Virus record (IMG/VR): IMGVR_UViG_3300035698_009252
Coordinates: 62,001-126,000 of that record
From: a virus
Length of the DNA stretch: 64,000 nucleotides
Strand: one strand, 5' to 3'
Under the pieces are notes generated by a model that saw only the letters and a program-made list of their open reading frames with translations, had not been told where the DNA came from and made no database searches. The position numbers were made by a program, and so were the translations under genes. Shown here one piece after another: positions 33,410 to 40,871 of the stretch. Each line of letters opens with the position of its first letter. The first letter of the stretch is position 1.

Positions 33410-34058
33410 AAACCAATGTTGCCTGCCCCGCCCTCACGTCCTCTTACTCTCGGACAGAGGCTTCAGCTTCGCCACGCACCGAGGTCCGGTAATCCGTGAC
33501 AGTAACCCGTCAGACAACAAATCAAAATCAAAGGGCAGGCTTGTTCGCCACAGTCCCAGAGCGGGCCGTTTAACTCCCGCTTTTCTTCCGGCATTGTTCC
33601 TTCTTCTGCAAGCAGAAGTTCACCGGGCCAATTGCAGACTAGCTGCTGGCCGATGCCGAAGCTGAGGCTGTACCTGCCATGAGGCACCGCCGAAGACGTG
33701 GCTGGTTTACGCATCCCAGCCGTAGCCCTGTTTTGCCTCCGCAAATGCGGAGATGGCTTCCCGGATTGTCTCCGGCATGGGGACGACGGTTTCCCGTCAA
33801 TCCTCCACCACCCGGATTTTTGATAAGGTTCCGGGGAACCGCATCGGAAAGGCCGCAACAGCACCCGAAGGCTGCCGTACGACGGTTCCCAACGAAAACG
33901 CCTTTGGGCCAGTCGCACCAGAGATTTGTGCCACACTGTTTTTTTTCTTGGCTCCCGGCGATAGTTCTTACCAACCGGCCCAAAGGTAAATCTTTCAAAG
34001 AACTGGCCTTGCGGCCTCGTCATCCCATTCATTGCGCAACTGGTTCGGGATTCTGAAC
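33410..34058 (-). ncRNA. Candidate large structured RNA region
   Basis: Frames here are short or have an Arg/Trp/Pro/Cys-rich, non-protein-like composition and no ribosome site. Perfect hairpins occur at 33603-33618 (CTTCTG-CAAG-CAGAAG) and 33737-33752 (CTCCGC-AAAT-GCGGAG). A long-range stem 33835-33841/33883-33889 encloses a UUCG-type hairpin at 33859-33874. Could be a large ornate RNA of the kind phages keep near tRNAs (GOLLD, ROOL classes), but I cannot match a consensus by eye. Confidence 0.4.
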
Positions 34059-34430
34059 CTATCTTCCCAAAATCCCTTTCGCCGAATCGGGTTCATCGGC
34101 CAGTTTGTCCGGTAGTGCACCTTTGCCCTGTGGCTTCGCAGGAGAAGGAGCGACTTCCTTGATAATCTTTCCTAGCACCAAATCTACAATACGTCCAGCA
34201 GCAATTTCAACGCCTTCGTCACGCAGCCTCTCGGTCTCATTCAATTTGGCCTGTACCTGGTCCCATTTGCGGTACTCCTTGAACCCGATAGCCCACCGGC
34301 CATCATAAAAAACATCCCAACGATACCGGAGTGGAGCCAAGTTGTGCTCAATATTCCGGCGCTTGGTGTTCGCTCTCTGCTTGTCTTTCTTCTTCTTCTG
34401 TTTGCGCTTCTGTACTTTTGTCTGGCTCAT
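34059..34430 (-). CDS. Unknown protein with very basic N-terminus
   Basis: 123 residues. The first 25 residues are almost all Lys, Arg and Gln (QKRKQKKKKDKQRANTKRR), followed by a small domain (PLRYRWDVFYDGRWAIGFKE) and a helical charged end. The basic tail suggests RNA or DNA binding. Transcribed just after a TATAAT box at 34467-34472 and leading into the RNA island. Not recognised. Confidence 0.55.
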   Translation of the reverse strand: MSQTKVQKRKQKKKKDKQRANTKRRNIEHNLAPLRYRWDVFYDGRWAIGFKEYRKWDQVQAKLNETERLRDEGVEIAAGRIVDLVLGKIIKEVAPSPAKPQGKGALPDKLADEPDSAKGILGR

Positions 34431-34466
34431 ATATTATCCCCTGAGTCGAATGCCTCAACCATCCTC

Positions 34467-34472
34467 ATTATA
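34467..34472 (-). promoter_or_regulatory. Host-like -10 box (TATAAT)
   Basis: GTGAGTATAATGAGG on the minus strand, with TTGAGC 19 nt upstream as a weak -35. Would drive the basic protein and possibly the RNA island. Confidence 0.45.
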
Positions 34473-34580
34473 CTCACGGGATAGCCTTCGTGCTCAAGAA
34501 AAAAAAGCGATTAGGGAAACTGCGGTGGACCCTCACCGTAGTTTGGTGGTACTGGGACATACCCTTTCAGCCCCTCTTCA

Positions 34581-35723
34581 TCATTGTATCATCGATGCCA
34601 CATGAGCCAACTCGTCGTAACTCCCGCAACAAGTCATTTGCGGATAATTCTGCTGCGGCTCACAGCAATCTTCTACGCCAGCCGCCTGTCCCTGGTTTCC
34701 CTCGGGAAGCACTTCCCCAGATACGGGGTGCTCGTCCTGCATCTCCCGAAGCATCTTCATCACCACGTCGTACTCGTCTTCGAGAATGAGGACACCCACG
34801 AACAACTCCTTGAGGTGAGAAATGGACATGCCTTCGGTATCAGCGACCCACCGGTCCAAGTCAATTTCGTTTTCCGGCTGGTACTTTCCCACCAAGTGCT
34901 TGAGGTAAATTGCCCGAGACTTCTCGCCCAGAGGAGGCACTTCAAAGCGCCTGTCAAACCGACTTGGCCGATTGATAATGCGGGAGCCCAGCTTCTCCGG
35001 GTAGTTGGTTGTGGCCAGGAATACTGTCCACTCTAGGCCCTCTACGCCGTCCAGGAGATTCAAAATGCTGGTCTGGGAGAACCGCTCCAGCAGAGAATCC
35101 AGGTCCTCCATAATGACAACCAGGGGCGTTTTCGGCTGAATGGCCCGCAAGATACGCACACACTCCAGGAACACTTCCGGGTCATCCATCTTGATAGCCA
35201 CCCCGCCACGCTCGTACACGTCACTGATGGCCAGCTTGATGGTGCAGGACTTGCCGGTGCCCGGAGGTCCAAACATGAGCAAACCACGTTTGAAGGTAAG
35301 CCCGGCCCGGCCAAACTCGTCTTCCTTCGTCCAGAACTTCTTAATTTCGTTGACGACGGCACTGACGCTGGTCTCTGGGAAGCGGATAAGGTCTTCGGTA
35401 TTGCAAGGAATCCGGGAGAGGAAGTAACCGCACATCGGGCTGAACTTGCATTCGTAGTAGCCGGGAGGAAGCTGGGGCATCGTATTCCCGGCAGGACGCC
35501 ACTCGGAGCCATCACCGGTCGTCCATTGCTTCATACTCTTGAGTCGGTTCTCGTCGTCCGTCGCCGCGACAAAGCTTCGTGCTACCCGTTCTGCGATATT
35601 GTCATTCATAGTAACTTTCCCAATTTTCCTTAACATGTCCCCAGTGTCCACGTCCACCATTTCCATCCCACCATCAGGACACATGATAGGCACTGTCTTG
35701 GAGTCCAGTATCTTCTTGAGCAT
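34581..35723 (-). CDS. AAA+ ATPase; N-terminus possibly displaced by an 11-bp duplication
   Basis: Classic AAA core: Walker A GPPGTGKS (residues 152-159), Walker B VVIMEDLDS (202-210), sensor ATTNYP, arginine finger region NRPSRFDRRF (251-260). The C-terminal tail is Gln/Glu/Cys-rich. MNDNIAERVARSFVAATDDE at residue 39 resembles the CTS-like leader and is an alternative start (35609). The open frame continues upstream past 35723 without a start. Removing one copy of an 11-bp repeat (35768-35788) would join it to the ATG at 35863 next to promoter F. Substrate unknown; BCS1/FtsH-like AAA by motif. Confidence 0.75.
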   Translation of the reverse strand: MLKKILDSKTVPIMCPDGGMEMVDVDTGDMLRKIGKVTMNDNIAERVARSFVAATDDENRLKSMKQWTTGDGSEWRPAGNTMPQLPPGYYECKFSPMCGYFLSRIPCNTEDLIRFPETSVSAVVNEIKKFWTKEDEFGRAGLTFKRGLLMFGPPGTGKSCTIKLAISDVYERGGVAIKMDDPEVFLECVRILRAIQPKTPLVVIMEDLDSLLERFSQTSILNLLDGVEGLEWTVFLATTNYPEKLGSRIINRPSRFDRRFEVPPLGEKSRAIYLKHLVGKYQPENEIDLDRWVADTEGMSISHLKELFVGVLILEDEYDVVMKMLREMQDEHPVSGEVLPEGNQGQAAGVEDCCEPQQNYPQMTCCGSYDELAHVASMIQ

Positions 35724-35767
35724 GACCCTCTTGTTCCTGGTATGGAAGAACTTTTCGAGGAAACGCT

Positions 35768-35788
35768 CGTATTTCTCCCGTATTTCTC
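35768..35788. repeat. 11-bp tandem duplication that shifts the frame
   Basis: CGTATTTCTC C CGTATTTCTC on the plus strand. On the minus strand the upstream frame (MRRTAIPWFVDVE...) and the AAA+ frame would be continuous if one copy were absent. Confidence 0.65.
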
Positions 35789-35862
35789 GATATACATGTC
35801 GATACAGACTCTACGGCCCTTACACTCGACATCGACAAACCAGGGTATTGCAGTCCTTCTCA

Positions 35863-35895
35863 TCTACCTATAGGTAGAATATCAAAGAAAAAATA
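35863..35895 (-). promoter_or_regulatory. Phage late promoter-like element F
   Basis: Minus strand TTTGATA, 8 nt, ATAGGTAG, ending immediately before an ATG at 35863. Upstream of the AAA+ ATPase. Confidence 0.75.
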
Positions 35896-35896
35896 C

Positions 35897-36502
35897 TCAC
35901 GACACTCTCAAGAACTCGACTTTCATCACTTTCAGTGGCCTGCTCGACGCAACTGTCCCCTGGAAAAGTTGGTCAAGGTCTCTGGGCGAAAGGGTTTTTA
36001 CCGCCTTTTCGGATATATTCTTCATGTCCTCGGCAACCTCCGCGTCGGACAAAGTCTCTGCCCAGTAATCCATCTGCGCTTCCCCGAACTCGCTCAGGCT
36101 ACCCTCAAATGGAATATCCTCATCAAGAATCTTCTTGTAGATTTCCCACAACTTCTTTGCTATCCCACTGACCCCATCATTCATCAACTCGAAAATGATA
36201 TCCTCATCCGGCACCGCATTCTTCCAGTCCATCTTGGCAGTTATGAGTGCCCCATCTTTCGCCCTAGCCCTGCGACAAACTTCTTTCATATAGCCAACAG
36301 CCGCATTTTTATCCGTCGCCGCGTAGACCAGATTCGGGTTAGATGGATTCCCGCCAAACATCCCGCCTCCCCAATTTCCGGGATTGTCTCCACGAGATGA
36401 AATGACCCCCGCCTTCTCTATCTTGCGACCAGCCTCGGCAGTTGTCCCGTGATAAACGATTGAGACTGATGCCACTCTCTCAACTATTCTGGCTTCATTC
36501 AT
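35897..36502 (-). CDS. ADP-ribosyltransferase-like protein with N-terminal leader
   Basis: 201 residues from MNEARIVERVASVS, whose ATG overlaps the upstream stop. The leader-like start runs straight into IVYHGTTAEAGRKIEKAG (His18), GGGMFGG and NLVYAATDKNAAVGYM (Tyr60), the H and Y positions of the H-Y-[E] ADP-ribosyltransferase fold. A candidate Glu sits in MKVEFL at the end. T4 Alt is an injected ADP-ribosyltransferase, so a packaged enzyme modifying host proteins is a reasonable inference. RNA 2'-phosphotransferase-like activity is an alternative. Confidence 0.6.
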   Translation of the reverse strand: MNEARIVERVASVSIVYHGTTAEAGRKIEKAGVISSRGDNPGNWGGGMFGGNPSNPNLVYAATDKNAAVGYMKEVCRRARAKDGALITAKMDWKNAVPDEDIIFELMNDGVSGIAKKLWEIYKKILDEDIPFEGSLSEFGEAQMDYWAETLSDAEVAEDMKNISEKAVKTLSPRDLDQLFQGTVASSRPLKVMKVEFLRVS

Positions 36503-37536
36503 AGCACCGCTTTCGCCAGTTCCTTGACGGCTTTCTGCCACTTGCCCCTGGCATGCTTCTTCAGAGCCTTGAAGTATTTGCTCACATAGTGCTTCCCCCT
36601 AAAACCAAGGCCGTACCTCACTGGGTCTTCCATCCCGATAAAGACCTTGAAGAACGTATCTTTTGTTCCGAAATACTCCAATGCGTTTTTAGTCTTTAGC
36701 TTAAACGCCCTAATCTCATCCGCAAGGTCGGTGTAGAACTCCACGTCATCCAAATTATGGAACTCGCTTGGCTCAATCCCCTTCTGCTTTAGCTTGCGAG
36801 CTTCGGGTCCCTTGGCCCGCTGTATCACGTCCGGGGTCTTATCTCTCTGGGACGGCATCCCGAACTGTCCAGACTTTCCAATGAGGACGTTCATGTATGA
36901 CTGCGCCCAATGAGCCAGCTCGTGTTCGATAATCCAGTGAAGGTCTCCGCCTATCCTTATCCTGAGAGTCGCATTGTTGGCCAGCCAGTAGCCCTTGCCC
37001 TTAGTTTGCAAATCACCCTTGACTAGTTCAACCGTGATGACCCCGAACGAGTTGTCCGCGTAGGCTTTCCGCATCGGGTCTGCCGCCTTTACCTTCGAAA
37101 GATAGCGCCACCCCGTCATGTCGGCAACGAACTTGCGCTTGACCCGACTCCATTTCTTAATCTGGACTCGGGGGAATGATTTAACAATAGCCAATAGCTC
37201 GGCAACGCGCTTCTCCCGAGTTTCGATAGCGTCCCGAAACTGCTCGGCCCGACGCTCACGCTCTTCGGCGTACTCTCTTTCAAGCTTCATCCTGTCCGGC
37301 GAAAGGCCATCGTCTATGAGCTTCTGAATTTTCTCTCGGGATTCTTTGGCCTTGTTCAGGGCCTGTTCCATAAATTGCCGGTCTTCTTCAATACTTTTCT
37401 GATTACTCTTGACCCGATACGCCGCAATCTGGGCCTCAGACCACCGATAGATTTCATCCACCATAGCGGGTGGGGGGTGGATGGTACCCCCGGCAAGGCT
37501 CCGCGCCATCCTGAGTAATTCCTGGGCTTCTCTCAT
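36499..37536 (-). CDS. Zinc metalloprotease-like protein with N-terminal leader
   Basis: 345 residues from MREAQELLRMARSLAGGT, a leader variant. A coiled coil spans about residues 45-120, then a domain with HWIIEHELAHWAQ (HExxH at 205-209), the zinc-binding and catalytic motif of metallopeptidases. The third ligand is not obvious; ADEIRAFK downstream is a candidate Glu site. The C-terminus is very basic (KHARGKWQKAVKELAK). Next gene is the ADP-ribosyltransferase-like protein. Could act on host proteins after injection or in head maturation. Confidence 0.7.
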   Translation of the reverse strand: MREAQELLRMARSLAGGTIHPPPAMVDEIYRWSEAQIAAYRVKSNQKSIEEDRQFMEQALNKAKESREKIQKLIDDGLSPDRMKLEREYAEERERRAEQFRDAIETREKRVAELLAIVKSFPRVQIKKWSRVKRKFVADMTGWRYLSKVKAADPMRKAYADNSFGVITVELVKGDLQTKGKGYWLANNATLRIRIGGDLHWIIEHELAHWAQSYMNVLIGKSGQFGMPSQRDKTPDVIQRAKGPEARKLKQKGIEPSEFHNLDDVEFYTDLADEIRAFKLKTKNALEYFGTKDTFFKVFIGMEDPVRYGLGFRGKHYVSKYFKALKKHARGKWQKAVKELAKAVL

Positions 37537-37545
37537 AGTAGGTTC

Positions 37546-37575
37546 TCCACCTATAGCCCCGTTATCAAAGAAAAA
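37546..37575 (-). promoter_or_regulatory. Phage late promoter-like element G
   Basis: Minus strand TTTGATA, 8 nt, ATAGGTGGAG, upstream of the metalloprotease gene. Its 5' part is the T-run of the terminator at 37571-37602. Confidence 0.8.
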
Positions 37576-37602
37576 GCACCCCTCGGGCCTTCCAAGGGGT
37601 GC
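37571..37602 (-). terminator. Intrinsic terminator after the 37626 gene
   Basis: GCACCCCT stem, TGGAAGGCCCG loop, AGGGGTGC stem and TTTTT on the minus strand. The T-run merges with promoter-like element G. Confidence 0.85.
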
Positions 37603-37625
37603 CTTCATCATCAATGTGTGACGTG

Positions 37626-38273
37626 TTATTCCATGCCGATATCCGACGGGCCTTCCAGTCCGGGAGAAGTCCATTTCTGCCGGAGCCCACGCAAGAAATC
37701 AATCTTGCGCCGGACGTCCTGGATTGCAGCCATCTGCTCCGTCACCGCATCCAGGCGCTTGTCGATTTCGCTGCCAAGCTGCTCGATAGCCTCTCCGAGC
37801 TTCTCAACGGCTGCCGGGCTGAACTTAGCCTTGGTATCGGCCAACAGCTCATCCCCCGTAGGATTCGTAGGAAGATTGCTCCGGTCCACGATGTAAGCGT
37901 TGAGCTTCTCAACCGCGTATGTAATGAGCTTCGCGGAAGTTGGCGAGACACGCAGCGTTCCCAGGTCGACCGGGGTTGTGCTTGCCGGGTCAGTGATTCT
38001 CACGCCCGCCATCTCCACGCCAACCGAGGTCTTTTTCGGAGTCATATCCTCCGACGCATCCGCCGCGAACGGAATGGGGAGCTTCAAGAGTTTCTTCCGG
38101 GAGTCCCATTTGAGCTTCTCGATGGGCTTGTTTGCATCGAAGTCCCACCAAACAACATTGACGCCGTTGTCGGCCCGGACTCTTGGGAAACGACTACCCC
38201 ATCCAGAATTCTCGGGAAGGGTCAGAACGACCTTCCGCTGTTTGCCTTTGCCAGTTGCCTTGCACGCAATCAT
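37626..38273 (-). CDS. Unknown protein, own transcription unit
   Basis: 215 residues from MIACKATGKGKQRK, spaced 8 nt from AGAGGAG. N-terminal half beta (KVVLTLPENSGWGSRFP), centre with SVGVEMAGVRITDPASTTPV, C-terminal coiled coil (KLGEAIEQLGSEIDKRLDAV). It has its own TATAAT box, a leader hairpin and a terminator, so it is expressed separately and perhaps strongly. Its leader matches that of the AT-hook protein. Possibly a virion fibre or head protein; not recognised. Confidence 0.5.
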   Translation of the reverse strand: MIACKATGKGKQRKVVLTLPENSGWGSRFPRVRADNGVNVVWWDFDANKPIEKLKWDSRKKLLKLPIPFAADASEDMTPKKTSVGVEMAGVRITDPASTTPVDLGTLRVSPTSAKLITYAVEKLNAYIVDRSNLPTNPTGDELLADTKAKFSPAAVEKLGEAIEQLGSEIDKRLDAVTEQMAAIQDVRRKIDFLRGLRQKWTSPGLEGPSDIGME

Positions 38274-38294
38274 ATCCATCTCCTCTCATATTTC

Positions 38295-38330
38295 CAGCAC
38301 ACAGTGCTGATGTTTCGTAGAAACATTATA
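38295..38330 (-). promoter_or_regulatory. TATAAT promoter box and leader hairpin
   Basis: GTGTATAATG on the minus strand (box 38325-38330), then CAGCAC-TGT-GTGCTG hairpin at 38295-38309 and GGAAATATGAGAGGAG before the start codon of 37626-38273. Confidence 0.55.
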
Positions 38331-38370
38331 CACCGGGAAGATGACCCCGTGCGCACGTCTCTACTAAAAT

Positions 38371-40761
38371 CTACTGCCGTCTACGGTCTATCGTATAGAT
38401 ATGGCACTGATTCATGTCGCTGCGACCCCAGAAAATGGTGTCACCCCGCCTTGCCACATTCCCGCCGAAGTCCCGCTGCCGGTCCTCCGCCGTCTCCCCG
38501 GTGATACTCCCCACATCGGTAAACTGGCTACCGTCATACGCCACCAGCTTGTCCGGGTCAGTTGCCGCGAAATAGACAAAGTGCTCGTCCGCCTTGGCAT
38601 CCTGGATACTCAATGTCCACGTGTCATGCAACACCTGCCAGTTACTACCGACCTTCTTGCTGATACGCCCGTCAGCCGCGAACCTCGACCCTGCCCCGGC
38701 ACCATGTCCCATGTACAGCTCATCCTGGAATACCACCAATTTCAATCCCGGAGATGGCTCGGTATGACCCGAGAACGTACCGTACACCTCGTCACCGAAG
38801 TTGGTCAGGTAATGATAATCATTCCCAAACTCAACGATGGACCGGACCAGTGCCTTAACCGGAAGTGTCAGGTAAACATGACCACTCCAGACATCAACCA
38901 CCTGTGGGTTCGTATGGAAGTTAGCCGGAGGCCGCAAGTCCCCACTGGAAGTGTATACCGGATGGCCTTGGTATACCGTCCCCGCCAAGTTCCACGGGTA
39001 CGGGCAACTATGGGCTTCCGTTAAGGCACCGTTCTCGTACACCAGGCACTTATTCCCGCCGTGCTCCGGGCAAAAGATAACCTGGTCATACCAAACAGTC
39101 GCAAGCTGCCACGTCTCTTCTGCGTCATACTTGTCATACAAGGTTTTGATGGGGCCAAAAGGAGGGTCCTCCCACATGAATATCTGGACATGCCACGGGT
39201 CCCGATAGACATTGCTGGTGCCCCAGAACAGGGCCTTGTACTTCTCGACGTACTCCATGAACGTAACCTTGTACGCATTGTCATCACTCGACCACACTTT
39301 CTTCGGGGACGAATGAACCCACTCACCCGTAGGAGGCGCATCTTCCGGGAAGTCAATCTGCTTCACCTCTAACTGTAAATCCCTCTTGTTGGCCGGAGCC
39401 TTCTCGTCATTGTCCACCAACCACATATTGACGTACAGATGCAGGTTGTCCTCTTCCGTCGGGATGTCGTCGCCCGTGTAGCTCCACTCGTCAATGACGT
39501 AATCGGAGGACGGAGGCTCGGCATAATGCCCATGGAACGACTTGAACGTAACCTTGTCGGGCTGCCATTCAATCACATGCGTCGTTGCCCCGCCATCCAA
39601 GTCCATCATCTTCTTGTGCTTGTGACCCGGCACGTCCCATGGCTGGACGCAATACTGGAGGTTGTATGACGCATTCTTCTTGCCCCAACGTGAGGCTTCG
39701 ATGTCAACTTCCTTGTCATCATCCGCCCACAGGAACATGCCCAGAACGATGTTCCGGTCGATATCGTCCAAGGATGGATTCGAGCAGTTGACGTAGAATC
39801 GGTACGTGCCGTACTTGGCCACGTCAACACACTTGGCTTCACCACACAACCACTTGCAGTTATCCTGCCGAATCTTCATATACAGACGGTTGGCATGGAT
39901 ATCCGCGTTGTATGGATGCCACCAGTTGCTCCCCGGCGCATATCTCTGCCCGTCCTGCTTGATGTCCCATTGACGGCCCATGAATGTCTGCGGGCTGCGC
40001 TTGTACATGGGGGACGTGGGTTCCGGCTGCGGGTCCGGGTCGGGCTGGGGGTCTGGGTCCGGCTGCTGTGGAGAGTCCGGGTCAACCAATTGAATGATAT
40101 TCGAGCGTTCCTGTACGCTCGTGACTCCTACCCGGTTATGGCCGCACACGCACAGCCAGACCTTGTCCGTCGTGCGATAAGCATAGTTCTCCCATGCGCC
40201 GGTAAAGATTTTCTTGTTGCCACGGTCACTCTTGAGAATCTTCTTCGCCTGAGTGTGCTGTCCTTGGAGCAACCATTCCGTCCACATCTGCGACTTCTGG
40301 CCATCCCGCTCCACGAATATCATAATGCTGCCATTCGGGTCGTTATGAATCTTGTCAGTCTTCGGCCATCTATCAGGATGGGAACCTTCCCATGACACGG
40401 TAGCGCCACCAATCTTGCCATTGCTGATATGACAAGTGATTGGCCAATTGTCTACACGGGCATCGCCACCATTCAGGGCGAAGCCAGCCGGGTTGATTGC
40501 GTCCAAAGACGGTTCGGGCTCAGGCTCTGGGTCCGGGTCTGGGTCCGGCTCTGGTTCTGGTTCTGGCTCCGGGTCCGGCTCTGGTTCTGGCTCTGGCTCC
40601 GGGTCCGGCTCTGGCTCTGGCTCTGGCTCCGGCTCCGGCTCTGGCTCTGGCTCTGGCTCCGGCTCCGGCTCTGGCTCAGGTTCTGGCTCTGGGTCCGGGT
40701 TATTGGGCTTCTTACCGCGTAAGAAATCAATTATCGACTGAAAGAAATCTGACAATGACAT
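38371..40761 (-). CDS. GH16-like glycoside hydrolase with Pro-Glu linker
   Basis: 796 residues. A short N-terminal helix ([15 protein letters not shown]) is followed by a Pro-Glu/Asp repeat (residues 22-82), then a beta domain to about 225 and a second short Pro/Asp linker. A concanavalin-like domain follows, with [16 protein letters not shown] (EVDIE at 349-353), the E-x-D-x-E active site of family 16 glycosidases. The C-terminal 300 residues resemble a repeated beta structure ([29 protein letters not shown]). Probably degrades a host surface polysaccharide; virion or secreted location unclear, no signal peptide. Confidence 0.65.
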   Translation of the reverse strand: MSLSDFFQSIIDFLRGKKPNNPDPEPEPEPEPEPEPEPEPEPEPEPEPEPEPDPEPEPEPEPDPEPEPEPEPDPDPDPEPEPEPSLDAINPAGFALNGGDARVDNWPITCHISNGKIGGATVSWEGSHPDRWPKTDKIHNDPNGSIMIFVERDGQKSQMWTEWLLQGQHTQAKKILKSDRGNKKIFTGAWENYAYRTTDKVWLCVCGHNRVGVTSVQERSNIIQLVDPDSPQQPDPDPQPDPDPQPEPTSPMYKRSPQTFMGRQWDIKQDGQRYAPGSNWWHPYNADIHANRLYMKIRQDNCKWLCGEAKCVDVAKYGTYRFYVNCSNPSLDDIDRNIVLGMFLWADDDKEVDIEASRWGKKNASYNLQYCVQPWDVPGHKHKKMMDLDGGATTHVIEWQPDKVTFKSFHGHYAEPPSSDYVIDEWSYTGDDIPTEEDNLHLYVNMWLVDNDEKAPANKRDLQLEVKQIDFPEDAPPTGEWVHSSPKKVWSSDDNAYKVTFMEYVEKYKALFWGTSNVYRDPWHVQIFMWEDPPFGPIKTLYDKYDAEETWQLATVWYDQVIFCPEHGGNKCLVYENGALTEAHSCPYPWNLAGTVYQGHPVYTSSGDLRPPANFHTNPQVVDVWSGHVYLTLPVKALVRSIVEFGNDYHYLTNFGDEVYGTFSGHTEPSPGLKLVVFQDELYMGHGAGAGSRFAADGRISKKVGSNWQVLHDTWTLSIQDAKADEHFVYFAATDPDKLVAYDGSQFTDVGSITGETAEDRQRDFGGNVARRGDTIFWGRSDMNQCHIYTIDRRRQ
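40510..40698 (-). repeat. Low-complexity Pro-Glu/Asp codon repeat
   Basis: Repeated GG(C/T/G)TC(T/C)-type hexamers code (PE)n with scattered PD. Long shadow frames of Gly-Ser and Leu-Trp type in this stretch are artefacts of it. Confidence 0.85.
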
Positions 40762-40811
40762 TACCCACCTACAGATATGCTCCGAAAGGGAGACTCGTTT
40801 GTAACTCCCGC

Positions 40812-40840
40812 ATTATCTAAATATCCAGGAAAACTGTCAA
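40812..40840 (-). promoter_or_regulatory. Host sigma70-like promoter
   Basis: TTGACA, exactly 17 nt, GATAAT on the minus strand, about 50 nt before the start of the GH16-like gene. Confidence 0.7.
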
Positions 40841-40871
40841 CGGGATTGATTTCACAGAGTGCGAAAGCAAC

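Noticed and set aside
33463-34032. 189-codon minus-strand frame
   Set aside because: Arg/Trp/Pro/Cys-rich composition, no ribosome site, and overlaps strong RNA hairpins; treated as non-coding.
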